Shown in pieces: positions 1-9,258 of a DNA stretch of 64,000 bases (position 1 is its first letter; each line of letters opens with the position of its first letter). The position numbers and the translations under genes are program-made. The stretch spans positions 1 through 64,000 of the forward strand of contig CAWJBZ010000002.1 in NCBI GenBank assembly GCA_963841325.1, in the 5' to 3' direction. Under the pieces are notes generated by a model. That model was given only the letters and a program-made list of their open reading frames with translations, was not told the origin of the DNA and did not search any database. The stretch comes from CAVPPA01 sp963841325 (GTDB lineage Bacteria > Patescibacteriota > Saccharimonadia > Saccharimonadales > UBA4665).

Positions 1-1207
1 TTTTCCTGCCATCACATAGAGGTAGCCGTTGTAGGCCACGGCACTGAAGGCATAGCGGGCCGGCATGCTGGTGGTGGTGAAGGTGGTGGTGGCTGTCCAG
101 GCACCGATCGAACCGTCGCTGTTGATCGGGGCGTAGAAGACGCCGTTGCAGAGTCACTGCCAGTTGTACAGTCGCCGGTAGCGGTATCGGCATACCCACC
201 CATCACATAGAGGTAGCCGTTGTAGGCCACGGCACTGAAGGCGTAGCGGGCCGGCATGCTGGTGGTAGTGAAAGTGGTGGTGGCCGTCCAGGCACCGATC
301 GTACCGTTACTGTTGATCGGGGCGTAGAAGGTGCCGTTGCAGAGATCACTGCCAGTCCTACAGTCGCCGGTAGCGGTAGCGGCAGCCCCGCCCATCACAT
401 AGAGGTAGCCGTTGTAGGCCACGGCAGCTGAATTGGGCAGCGGGCCGGCATACTGGTGGTGGTGAAAGTGGTGGTGGCTGTCCAGGTACCGATCGAACCG
501 TCGCTGTTGATCGGGGCGTAAAAGGTGCCGTTGCAGTCGTCAGCGCCAGTTGTACAGTCGCCGGTGGAGGCACCGGCTTGCCCGCCCATCACATAGAGGT
601 AGCCGTTGTAGGCCACGGCAGCGAAGTTTTCAGCGGGCCGGCATGCTGGTGGTGGTAAAGATGGTAGTGGAAGTCCAGTTAGTACCAATCACTCCCGCTA
701 CTGTTGATAGGCCCCTCGAAGACGCCGTTGCAGTAGTCACTGCCAGTTGTACAGTCGCCGGTAGCGGTAGCGGCAGCCCCGCCCATCACATAGAGGTAGC
801 CGTTGTAGGCCACGGCACTGAGGCCGTAGCGGGCCGGCATGCTGGTGGTGGTGAAAGTGGTGGTGGCTGTCCAGGCGCCGATCGAACCGTTGCTATTGAT
901 CGGGGCGTAGAAGGTGCCGTTGCAGTCGTCACTGCCAGTCCCACAGTCGCCGGTAGCGGTAGCGGCATACCCGCCCATGATATAGAGGTAGCCGTTGTAG
1001 GCCACGGCACTGAAGGCGTAGCGGGCCGGCATGCTGGTGGTGGTGAAGCTGGTGGTGGCTGTCCAGGCGCCGATCGTACCGTTGCTGTTGATCGGGGCGT
1101 AGAAGACGCCGTTGCAGAGATCACTGCCAGTTGTACAGTCGCCGGTAGCGGCATTGGCATGCCCGCCCATCACATAGAGGTAGCCGTTGTAGGCCACGGC
1201 ACTGAAG
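1..1207 (-). pseudogene. Frameshifted continuation of the kelch-repeat surface protein
   Basis: Protein similarity to the kelch unit continues without a break to the window edge, but the frame changes several times. There is +1 at about 1207-1215 (between the repeats at 1173 and 1366). Two insertions totalling +5 lie between 592 and 789 (near 613-625 and 680-712). There is +2 between 398 and 592 (near 425-445), and -1 near 153 (agatcact reduced to agtcact). Most indels sit at the variable stretch between the SMPAR and AVAYNG motifs. Either the gene is decayed or phase-variable, or the repeats were mis-sequenced; sequence alone cannot decide. Confidence 0.7.
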
Positions 1208-1850
1208 TGAGTAGCGGGCCGGCATGCTGGTGGTGGTGAAAAAGGTAGTTGGTGTCCAGGCACCGATGGTGCCGTCGCTGTTGATCGGGGCGTAGAAGGT
1301 GCCGTTGCAGAGATCACTGCCAGTCCCACAGTCGCCGGTAGCGGTAGCGGCAGCCCCGCCCATCACATAGAGGTAGCCGTTGTAGACCACGGCAGCGAAT
1401 TGGGCACGGGCCGGCATACTGGTGGTGGTGAAAGTGGTGGTGGCTGTCCAGGTACCGATCGAACCGTTACTGTTGATCGGGGCGTAGAAGACGCCGTTGC
1501 AGTAGTCACTGCCAGTTGTACAGTCGCCGGTAGCGGTAGCGGCATGCCCGCCCATCACATAGAGGTAGCCGTTGTAGGCCACGGCACTGAGGCCATAGCG
1601 GGCCGGCATGCTGGTGGTGGTGAAAAAGGTAGTTGGTGTCCAGGCGCCGATCGTACCGTTGCTATTGATCGGGGCGTAGAAGACGCCGTTGCAGTAAATT
1701 GCCGTACAGTCGCCGGTGGAGGCACCGGCTTGCCCGCCCATGACATAGAGGTAGCCGTTGTAGGCCACGGCACTGAGGCCATAGCGGGCCGGCATGCTGG
1801 TGGTGGTGAAAGTGGTAGTGGCCGTCCAGGCACCGATCGTACCGCCAGTC
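1..1850 (-). repeat. Tandem kelch-type repeat array (about 192 bp unit)
   Basis: Ten copies of a unit encoding the motif AVAYNGYLYVMGG are visible. The shared octamer catagagg (or one-base variant) occurs at about 15, 206, 398, 592, 789, 981, 1173, 1366, 1558 and 1744. Spacings are 191, 192, 194, 197, 192, 192, 193, 192 and 186, so the basic period is 192 bp (64 codons). Units also carry SMPAR, a TGDC...CNG cysteine pair and FYAPINS. The array is GC-rich relative to the neighbours and continues off the left edge. Confidence 0.95.
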
Positions 1851-3052
1851 AGCCCAGCTTCATTAATAGAGCTTGTACCCATGGTCAGATCACCTTCATT
1901 GTTGCCGGTGGCACTAAAACTATTAGCTGAAGCCACTAGGATACTTGGGTCAATGTCTAGTGGGTAAGCTTTGGTCGGTAGACGGCTGAGGTTAGAGGCT
2001 ATTAGGGTGATAGTGTTGCCTTTAAGGGTTAGGCTGGTCTGGGTACCGGTTGGGTTGGTGGTTGAGCTAGGGCTACTAGTTGCCTGGCTGGTCCTAATGA
2101 CTGGTGGTAATAAAGCAAAGACCAGATAGTCCTTCTGGCTGTTAACTCGAGCCTTGGCCACGGCTAGCTGATCAGCACTACTGCCATAGGTAATGTTACC
2201 GAATAGGGCCGGATCAGCCGAGTAGATACCAATTGCCCCGTCAGACAGGCTTCTGGCTACTAGGTAGTCTGGTAGGGATAACTTATAGGTTAGCTTCACG
2301 CTAGCTGTGGGTTGGTTTAAGACAACATCTTCCTGTAAGCCGTTTTGTTTAACGGTATAGACATCTTCAGCTCCATTATTATTTGTTAAAGGATAAACAA
2401 TGTGGGAATCCAGATTTTTACCTGGATCAGTATTAAATTGTGGTTCTATACTAAAGGATAAACCACTATTGTTATCCCTAATGGTTACCCCTTGAGTTAA
2501 GTTTATTGGCAACTTTAGGCCATAGCTGGCCTGAGCAGAGGTATTCCCAACCGAGACAGCATCTTGGTTAAAACTATTAGTAGAACTGTTGAGGTCTGAT
2601 TTGTTTAGATAGTAGGCCTTGGTCTTAGCATCATAAGCAAATTTGCCGCTTTTCAGTAGAGCACTGTCGGCCAGACCGATTAGTTTAGCTTCAGCCAAGG
2701 TTAGCTGGTAATTGGGTTGCCCCAGTTCGTAAACACCAATCAATAACAGGCCGATTACCACCACACTGATAGTTGAGAATTTCAAGTAACAGGAGAACTT
2801 AGGGTGCTGATTAGCTACTGCTATTAGCTGTTTATGCCAGTGGCGTCCTCGGCGGATCAGCCAGCGCCCCACTCGATATTTCCAAGCTTTGGCTAGGCAG
2901 TTTCGGCAGAAATGTTTAACCGGCCGGAAGATACCTCGGCGGATCAGGCGTCTTAGCCGTAACCAATAATACCGAACTGCTAAGCGTAGCCGGAAACCGA
3001 TCTTTTGGATCAAACCTTGCGGTTTTTGTCTTGTCGAAATAACCTCAGTCAT
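1121..3052 (-). CDS. Membrane-anchored kelch-repeat surface protein (N-terminal part, 643 aa before frameshift)
   Basis: Predicted type II membrane-anchored surface protein. Residues 1-90 are strongly basic (many Arg/Lys, Trp and Tyr), as expected for a cytoplasmic or nucleic-acid-touching tail. A single membrane helix lies at about 92-109 (ISVVVIGLLLIGVY). Residues 110-375 form an extracellular region of unknown fold with Ser/Thr-rich stretches. From about 405 onward come kelch-like beta-propeller repeats of 64 residues. Kelch propellers typically bind proteins or glycans. The start is supported by a -10 box TATAGT at 3062-3067, leaving almost no leader. The ORF ends in a frameshifted tail after about residue 610; the true C-terminus lies beyond the window. 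Confidence 0.8.
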   Translation of the reverse strand: MTEVISTRQKPQGLIQKIGFRLRLAVRYYWLRLRRLIRRGIFRPVKHFCRNCLAKAWKYRVGRWLIRRGRHWHKQLIAVANQHPKFSCYLKFSTISVVVIGLLLIGVYELGQPNYQLTLAEAKLIGLADSALLKSGKFAYDAKTKAYYLNKSDLNSSTNSFNQDAVSVGNTSAQASYGLKLPINLTQGVTIRDNNSGLSFSIEPQFNTDPGKNLDSHIVYPLTNNNGAEDVYTVKQNGLQEDVVLNQPTASVKLTYKLSLPDYLVARSLSDGAIGIYSADPALFGNITYGSSADQLAVAKARVNSQKDYLVFALLPPVIRTSQATSSPSSTTNPTGTQTSLTLKGNTITLIASNLSRLPTKAYPLDIDPSILVASANSFSATGNNEGDLTMGTSSINEAGLTGGTIGAWTATTTFTTTSMPARYGLSAVAYNGYLYVMGGQAGASTGDCTAIYCNGVFYAPINSNGTIGAWTPTTFFTTTSMPARYGLSAVAYNGYLYVMGGHAATATGDCTTGSDYCNGVFYAPINSNGSIGTWTATTTFTTTSMPARAQFAAVVYNGYLYVMGGAAATATGDCGTGSDLCNGTFYAPINSDGTIGAWTPTTFFTTTSMPARYSLQCRGLQRLPLCDGRACQCRYRRLYNWQ

Positions 3053-3193
3053 ACCTTAAGCACTATAGTAGGCATTATATACCCACAACACATTCGCGCC
3101 TAGATTATAATGACAATTATTACAGGTGTCAGACCTTAACTAGCAGCACTTGATCGGTTAGATTTGAGCGATTTTTTTAATACTGAGAATTAG

Positions 3194-3673
3194 TTAGCTC
3201 TTTCCGGTGGCCGTAACTTCAAACGAACGATGAATTATCGTCATTACCTCATCGGGTAATTTAGAAGAGTCTCTTAGGTCAGTCGCTCTAAAGACTATCT
3301 GGTCACTGGCATCAGCATAGTATATCCGTAAAGCTCCCCTAACCGGCGTTGGATCATAGCTGTAGCGAACAACTTCGCTAATCATCTCAAATCCGATATT
3401 TTCATCTAATGGGACAATATTGGAAGTTTCTCGGACCAAGTCAGTTTGTGGTGGGAAGATAAAGTCGTGCTCAGCAATATCAATCAAATGAAAGGCCGGT
3501 TGATCGGCTAAATTAGGTTGAATAGTTTCAGAAATTCTGGACACCGCTACCGAGCTACCTAATTTCCCTAGCCAAGTGATCACGTCATAATAGCGCGGCT
3601 GGATGCGTTTTACTTCAGCGTCATGGGTAGCTGTATCTGCAAATGGCCCGCTGGTAAATTCAAATATTTTCAT
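3194..3673 (-). CDS. Hypothetical protein (159 aa)
   Basis: No family recognised. Soluble, mixed composition, no signal peptide or membrane segment. It opens MKIFEFTSGPFAD and contains an acidic middle. I chose the ATG at 3673 over the overlapping GTG three bases upstream because AGGAG sits 7 nt before it. It stands alone, divergent from the ATPase gene to the right. Confidence 0.7.
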   Translation of the reverse strand: MKIFEFTSGPFADTATHDAEVKRIQPRYYDVITWLGKLGSSVAVSRISETIQPNLADQPAFHLIDIAEHDFIFPPQTDLVRETSNIVPLDENIGFEMISEVVRYSYDPTPVRGALRIYYADASDQIVFRATDLRDSSKLPDEVMTIIHRSFEVTATGKS

Positions 3674-3867
3674 CACTGCACTCCTAAAAAACCTAGATAA
3701 TTAAGTATTAGAGCAAACCCTTTAAAAAGCAAGCTTAAGAATCATCTAACTGGGAACAGCCTGAAGCTTCATTATTAACAGATTAAAACGTCCATTTGCC
3801 AATCCGACTACTTTGGTGTATACCTGAGCCAATACCGTAAGGTAAGGGCGGGCAAGGGAGTTGGTCG

Positions 3868-6447
3868 GTGCTAATTACTAGTTGGATGGCTAATCTGCTC
3901 GGTTTTCTATTTGGTACATCTGTTATTAGTATTATTTTCAGTTTAGTGGTTTACGCCCTGTTGATTCGTTATATCTTCTGGCCACTGAGTCGCTGGTTGG
4001 CCCCGAACATCATCAGTCTGATCCGATCACGCTCAGCGCCGCTTAACCAAACGGTGCTACTGGAATTAACTCCTCCTAGGCGGACTGGTCAAACCATTGC
4101 GGCGGTAAACGAACTGTATGCCAGCTTGCACCAATTACTGCTGCTCGGATCCTGGTCAGATCGAATCCTTAGACGCAGCGACCAATTGTCACTAGAGCTG
4201 GTCGCCAGCCAAGCTCAGGGGATTCGTTATTTATTGGCGCTGTCTAGTGTCAACCAAGAAACTATTCAGAAATTATTACATTCCTATATGCCGGATTTGC
4301 GAATTAAACCGGTTAAAGATTATCTGCCGGCTAGGCTGGATGATCCCAAAAGTCCAGGGCGATTAATCCAATATACTCAAGCCGGCCACTATGCTTATCC
4401 GCTGAAGGCTATCTCGGTGGGTGATAATACTGATCCGATCCATTACTTACTAGGCTCGATGACTAAACTGGCCGCTGATGAATTGGTGGTTTGGCAGTTG
4501 GTACTGGCGCCGGATCGATCCAGTTCTGCTGGCCGTTTAGCCAGGCGGCTGCAAGCCGGCTATAGCATCAGTTTCAGTAGTACCTGGTGGGCCTCGCCGC
4601 TACGGTTACTATTTTGGTCTGGGCGGACGCTACTGGAAACTATCGGATTGCTCACCGGCAACCAACAATTAATAAAACATCCGGCGGCGCTTCCGGTTAG
4701 CCCGCTTGACAGCCGTAATCAAGCCCTGGATAAGTTGGCTCAACCACTGTTTCGGACGGATATCCGATTACTATTACTCACCACTAACCCGGATCGAGCA
4801 GCTGAGCGGATTAAGACACTTCAGTCAGCCTTGGCGCTATTTGCGAATAACGGTTGGCAAGCTTTAAGGCAGCGATTGGCGACTAATCTACCGTTAGTTC
4901 GGTCTTACCGTTTCTGGCAATTTAAAAACCGCACAAGTTCGCTGCTGCCGGCCGATTCCAGCTTACTAGCGACCACTGAAATTGCCAGCTTATGGCATTT
5001 TCCATATGACCAGATACCGTTAACTGAAGATCTAGCGCATACTTTAGCCCGGACTTTACCGGCACCGTTAACCATGAAAAATAAACCAACGGCTGTGATA
5101 CTGGGCCGGAACTGTTACCAAGGAGTGACCACACCAATCGGACTAACGGCCAGCGAGCGGCAGCGTCATGTCTATATTATCGGTGGCACCGGGAATGGTA
5201 AGACCACCATGCTGCAATATGCTATCGTCCAGGATATCCAAAAAGGCAAGGGGGTGGCAGTGATTGACCCGCACGGTGACTCGGCTAGTTCATTGCTGAA
5301 ATATATCCCTCAGAATCGCCTGTCCGAGGTTATTTATTTTAACCCTGGTGATTATGATTATCCGATTGGGTTGAATCTCCTGGAACTGCCGCCCGGATTA
5401 AGCGGCAGCCAATTAGCCCACCAAAAAGACGTTTTAACTGAAGCGCTTATTTCAGTGCTGCGTAAAATTTTTGATGAACGCAGCGAAGTTAACGCTTACC
5501 GGATCGAGCGGATCCTGCGCAATGCTATTCATACCGCCCTGACTATCGAAGGTGCCACCATTTTTACTGTCTTAAGATTACTAACTGACCGGAATTACCG
5601 GAATGCCATAACTAGACAATTAACTGACATTAGCCTGAAACATTTTTGGCAAGAAGAGTTAAATAAAGCCGGCGATATGCAGCGGATTAAATTATCCGGC
5701 GGGCCGATTGCCCGGATTGAGCGTTTTGAACGGTCGGAATCGGCCAGGCGAGTTCTCGGACAAGCCCACTCAACCATCAATTTTGAAGAGATTATTAATG
5801 ACGGTAAGATTTTAATTTGCAATTTCAGCAAAGGCCGGCTGGGGGAGGATACCTCGGCCTTATTTGGTACGGCCGTGCTGGCCAAATTACAGTTAGCCGC
5901 CTGGCAACGGGAGGATATCGAACCAACTAAACGCCGACCGTTTTATGTTTATGTCGACGAGTTCCAGAATTTTGCCAATGAATCGTTTCTGTCCATCCTA
6001 ACTGAATCGCGTAAATACAAACTGTTCTTAACTCTAGCTGAACAATCTACTGCTCAGCAGGATCATCAGCTTATCGAAGTAATGCTTAATAACATCGGCA
6101 CAGTGGTTTGTTTTCGGACCGGCAGTCCCCAGGATGAACGATTATTGCTACATACTTTCGGCCCCTTGATCGAAGCCCATGAAATTACTAACTTACCGGC
6201 CTATAACTTTTATATCCGGATTGCTGCGGAACAGGTTTACGAACCGTTTTCCGGTGAAACCATACTGCTAGCTAATACTGGCAGTAAAACAGTAGCTGAA
6301 CAGGTTAAAGCTGCTTCCCGGAAAAATTATGCGACTTACTATCAGCCAGCCGAACTTAAGCCCTTACCTCGGGCAAAGCTTAAGGTACGACAGACGACTC
6401 CTAGAAGATCTGATAATAAACCGGCTGCTTATAAAGCAAATTACTAA
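3868..6447 (+). CDS. Type IV secretion / conjugation-type membrane ATPase (VirB4/TraG/DUF87-like)
   Basis: 859 aa. Hydrophobic N-terminus with one or two membrane helices (about residues 8-40), then a divergent region of about 390 residues, then a RecA-like motor domain. Walker A is GGTGNGKTT near residue 440; Walker B is VYVDEFQN near 694. A conserved IDPHGD motif follows Walker A. Proteins of this shape pump DNA or protein in type IV secretion or conjugation systems and are common as single genes in Patescibacteria. No relaxase, VirB6 or pilin-assembly gene is adjacent, so the partner machinery must lie elsewhere. The start is GTG with an AGGGAG ribosome site 8 nt upstream. Confidence 0.85.
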   Translation: MLITSWMANLLGFLFGTSVISIIFSLVVYALLIRYIFWPLSRWLAPNIISLIRSRSAPLNQTVLLELTPPRRTGQTIAAVNELYASLHQLLLLGSWSDRILRRSDQLSLELVASQAQGIRYLLALSSVNQETIQKLLHSYMPDLRIKPVKDYLPARLDDPKSPGRLIQYTQAGHYAYPLKAISVGDNTDPIHYLLGSMTKLAADELVVWQLVLAPDRSSSAGRLARRLQAGYSISFSSTWWASPLRLLFWSGRTLLETIGLLTGNQQLIKHPAALPVSPLDSRNQALDKLAQPLFRTDIRLLLLTTNPDRAAERIKTLQSALALFANNGWQALRQRLATNLPLVRSYRFWQFKNRTSSLLPADSSLLATTEIASLWHFPYDQIPLTEDLAHTLARTLPAPLTMKNKPTAVILGRNCYQGVTTPIGLTASERQRHVYIIGGTGNGKTTMLQYAIVQDIQKGKGVAVIDPHGDSASSLLKYIPQNRLSEVIYFNPGDYDYPIGLNLLELPPGLSGSQLAHQKDVLTEALISVLRKIFDERSEVNAYRIERILRNAIHTALTIEGATIFTVLRLLTDRNYRNAITRQLTDISLKHFWQEELNKAGDMQRIKLSGGPIARIERFERSESARRVLGQAHSTINFEEIINDGKILICNFSKGRLGEDTSALFGTAVLAKLQLAAWQREDIEPTKRRPFYVYVDEFQNFANESFLSILTESRKYKLFLTLAEQSTAQQDHQLIEVMLNNIGTVVCFRTGSPQDERLLLHTFGPLIEAHEITNLPAYNFYIRIAAEQVYEPFSGETILLANTGSKTVAEQVKAASRKNYATYYQPAELKPLPRAKLKVRQTTPRRSDNKPAAYKANY

Positions 6448-6498
6448 TTAGTTATGATATAAATTTATTATTTTAAAGCATAAGTGTGGATCGCTTAA

Positions 6499-7602
6499 TT
6501 AAAGATCGTAGTATAAATACTGTCGTTGAAGTCTTAAAGCGCCTCGGGTGGCACTTTTAACCCGGCGTTGTTGGGCTATAGTTAAGCTGTCGTAGCTTGG
6601 ATTCTTTAACCGAGAATAGGCCACGACCATACTTTGGCTAACGGCTGGGTTATTACTTTGGTAGAGGTTCTGGGCAGTGAAATCAGCCACATCCGGGCTC
6701 AACTGAGCCATTAACGGTAGGATGTCAATAATTTTTAATTGATTATGATAATCTAGATTTTTAGTACTGACTACTTTCCTAAATTGTTCGACGGTTCGAT
6801 CTCGACAAGCTTGGTACTGCGGAGTTTGGAGCTGGAGTGGTTTGAGTGTGGTCAATCTATTCAGGGAGTCTTCAATCGGGCCCAACCGGCTTCCGGGACC
6901 GGATGGCCAACCCACATCTAAGCCTTTAAATTCAGCTAAGGACCAATCTAACCAGGTTTCGGCTATCGCCTCAACTTCAGTTGAACCGATAGCTAGTTGT
7001 TGTTGGCCAAATAATGAGCATTTTAATAGCTGACCATCTTGCGTCTTTAAATCCATCATAAATTGATTATTCTGGTCAATGCTAACCTGCGGACTGGCTA
7101 GCAAAATGCCACTATGGGTAATTTTAATGTATTGCAGTGACTGCGTTGAATCACTAATGCGCTGATCGAAATAACCGGTCAGAACTGGCATTCCCGGGAC
7201 CAGACTATGGAAGCGTCTCAGGGTTTGATCAGCGGCCGCAAAATCTAGGGCGGATCCGGTTCGTCCTTCCCAGCTCAGAGCCAAACCATAAATTAAGGCG
7301 TCTACCCCGATTTTGCCCGCTTTATAGTCATTGATCAAATTGCCATCGTATTGCTCTAAATTGTCTTTAGTGTCTTTACCGGCAACTCTTTTTGCCATTT
7401 CAGCTCGATGTAATTGTTGGTCCCATTTGTCTTGTACGGCTTGTAATTCGGCCTGACGATCGGAAGTTATTCGGGTAATTAATTCATCGGCTAAATCTCC
7501 AGTCCAGGCCTGTATGGCAAGCTGACCTATTTCCTGAAGTTGGGGGTTCGGGCTAGTCAGTAAATTACTAATATCCGGTGTTATTTCGGGTTGGTCTTCC
7601 AC
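6499..7602 (-). CDS. Hypothetical protein (367 aa)
   Basis: No recognisable family. Residues 25-75 look helical and charged (possible coiled coil, around DRQAELQAVQDKWDQQLHR); the rest is mixed alpha/beta without membrane segments. GTG start, preceded by a CATAAT-like -10 box at short distance, fitting a near-leaderless mRNA. It converges with the ATPase gene and sits just after the replication-relaxation-like gene on the same strand. Confidence 0.75.
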   Translation of the reverse strand: MEDQPEITPDISNLLTSPNPQLQEIGQLAIQAWTGDLADELITRITSDRQAELQAVQDKWDQQLHRAEMAKRVAGKDTKDNLEQYDGNLINDYKAGKIGVDALIYGLALSWEGRTGSALDFAAADQTLRRFHSLVPGMPVLTGYFDQRISDSTQSLQYIKITHSGILLASPQVSIDQNNQFMMDLKTQDGQLLKCSLFGQQQLAIGSTEVEAIAETWLDWSLAEFKGLDVGWPSGPGSRLGPIEDSLNRLTTLKPLQLQTPQYQACRDRTVEQFRKVVSTKNLDYHNQLKIIDILPLMAQLSPDVADFTAQNLYQSNNPAVSQSMVVAYSRLKNPSYDSLTIAQQRRVKSATRGALRLQRQYLYYDL

Positions 7603-7666
7603 TAGTAATTGGCATTATGTTGCAAATAGCATCCGAGAGCAAGCATCAGCAATTTAGCTAAGGACG

Positions 7667-8494
7667 TTACATTTTTTCTAATGATCGGCCGATGGTCGGT
7701 TGAATAACTTTCTGCCAGACTGGGATACTATTCCGGGTTAGTCTAGTTAACTGTTCGATGGAGGTGATATAGAAAGTAACATCATCGTCTAACCCTTCAA
7801 GGTCTAGACGATTAGCGATTGCGCCGATTAGTTTATGCTGGAAGACAAAAGTATCGGTTACCATTAAGATACCGGATAACTTAGTGCTGGTCGCTTCTGT
7901 CCATTGATCGGCTGATAAATAGTCGGTATAAGCTTTAAGCTTTTTCAGATGAACAAATAAAGGCGTTTGGCTAGAGTAAATATCTAGTAAGAAGTGTTTC
8001 CGGGTAGAGCGGGGTTGTTCGTTCATTTTTAAGGATAGGTAAGCATCCGGTAATGGCTTTGGAAAGTAGTGGTATTGTTCGAATTTTAATTCACTATCGT
8101 TAAAGAACCATAGATGATTGTTATAGCTCTGTTTGAGGGCTAGATAAACTTTATAGATATCCAGACAATGATTAATAAACCGCTGGGAAACTATTTGGTT
8201 TTTATACAAGTTCTTGATGACTGGGGGCGATATGTTCTCGGATTGTTGCAGCACCGGGAAAGACCTAGGTAGTAAGTAATAGACTGCCGGTTGACCAAGT
8301 AGGCGGTAGTGCTGATCGTAGTGACGACCGATATAACCCCGTTGCATTAATCGGTCTAACTTAGGCTGTAAGCGCCGACCGATTTTTAGTCCGTAATCTT
8401 GACCCAGTAAACTAACCGTCGCATAGCGAAAGCTATACAGTTGCTTCAGGACGTGTATTTGACCCAGGTTAAGAGCTTGTTGATTGGCCCCCAT
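7667..8494 (-). CDS. Replication-relaxation-like winged-helix protein
   Basis: 275 aa. The N-terminal 70 residues (ALNLGQIHVLKQLYSFRYAT, then LQPKLDRLMQRGYI) read as a winged helix, followed by an alpha/beta domain. This resembles the replication-relaxation family often found beside VirB4/TraG-type ATPases in actinobacterial plasmids and in Saccharibacteria. A -10 box TATACT at 8505-8510 lies only 10 nt before the ATG, so translation is probably leaderless. Family assignment is from memory of the domain pattern and should be read as likely, not proven. Confidence 0.6.
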   Translation of the reverse strand: MGANQQALNLGQIHVLKQLYSFRYATVSLLGQDYGLKIGRRLQPKLDRLMQRGYIGRHYDQHYRLLGQPAVYYLLPRSFPVLQQSENISPPVIKNLYKNQIVSQRFINHCLDIYKVYLALKQSYNNHLWFFNDSELKFEQYHYFPKPLPDAYLSLKMNEQPRSTRKHFLLDIYSSQTPLFVHLKKLKAYTDYLSADQWTEATSTKLSGILMVTDTFVFQHKLIGAIANRLDLEGLDDDVTFYITSIEQLTRLTRNSIPVWQKVIQPTIGRSLEKM

Positions 8495-8576
8495 AGTAGC
8501 ACTTAGTATAGCTCTTATATACTATATATAATAGAGGGAGAATTTTGTATATATTCCTAAGGTGTTAATACAGCAA

Positions 8577-8714
8577 AATGGTACGGTAATCGATGACCGT
8601 ACTTTAGTCCATTTGTATCTGTAAGTTTGAAATAATTCGACAGATTACCATAAATTTTTGAGAATTAATTGTATTACTAACAGATATAAATGATTCGAAT
8701 GGTACGGTAATCGA
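8577..8714. repeat. 17-bp direct repeat pair with hairpin
   Basis: The 17-mer aatggtacggtaatcga occurs at 8577-8593 and 8698-8714. The first copy continues into ACCGTAC, making a 7-bp hairpin (8581-8602). A second small inverted repeat (ATCTGT/ACAGAT, about 8619-8646) lies between. The interval separates two divergent genes, so an operator or control region is likely. Confidence 0.75.
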
Positions 8715-8751
8715 GAAGTGGTAAAATTAACATCAATACTACCATAAAGTA

Positions 8752-9258
8752 GTGGCCTTTAGTAAAAAACTATGGCATGCTAAGACCATGCCGACAGTCG
8801 TACTATGCTCCAGTGCTAGTTTTTTCAAACAGCTAGTCGATTTACAAGTTTATTTAGAAAAACAGGGCTTCCAGGTAATTATTCCGGCTGGCGCGGAACA
8901 AATGAAGCAAGCCAATAATTATGATGTCGGTTTTATTAAGACCTGGTTTACTAATTCTAAAGATTATCATAAGAAAACTACGCTTATCCAAAGTCATAAT
9001 GTTCAACTGGAAAAGGGTGATGTTGTTTTAGTGGTAAATTATCAAAATGATGGCATTGATAACTATATTGGCGGGGCCACTTTAATGGAGATGGCCGTGG
9101 CTTTTTATCTGCACAAACCGATTTTCATCTTAAATGAAATACCCCAAAAGTCGCCATTACTAGAAGAAATCATTGCCCTTAATCCGATCGTTTTACACGG
9201 CCAAATCAATCTTTTGCTAAGGGAATTTCAAAAATTATTCACAAAAGTTACTAAGTAA
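8752..9258 (+). CDS. Nucleoside 2-deoxyribosyltransferase-like protein
   Basis: 168 aa from a GTG at 8752; an ATG at 8788 (MPTVVLCSSASF) may be the true start because family members usually begin at this first beta strand. The motif YIGGATLMEMAVAFYLHKP resembles the nucleotide-binding helix of nucleoside 2-deoxyribosyltransferase-fold proteins, which often act on damaged or modified nucleotides. No ribosome site is visible; a TAAAAT box about 30 nt upstream could be the promoter. The 3' end overlaps the convergent regulator gene by 8 bp. Confidence 0.6.
   Translation: MAFSKKLWHAKTMPTVVLCSSASFFKQLVDLQVYLEKQGFQVIIPAGAEQMKQANNYDVGFIKTWFTNSKDYHKKTTLIQSHNVQLEKGDVVLVVNYQNDGIDNYIGGATLMEMAVAFYLHKPIFILNEIPQKSPLLEEIIALNPIVLHGQINLLLREFQKLFTKVTK

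Noticed and set aside
1..1850. CRISPR-like periodic repeats
   Set aside because: The 192-bp period is a protein-coding repeat; there are no short repeats with unique spacers.
550..1930. Long plus-strand reading frames across the kelch array
   Set aside because: They are antisense frames created by the repeat composition; the minus-strand frame has the conserved kelch motif and a sensible N-terminus.
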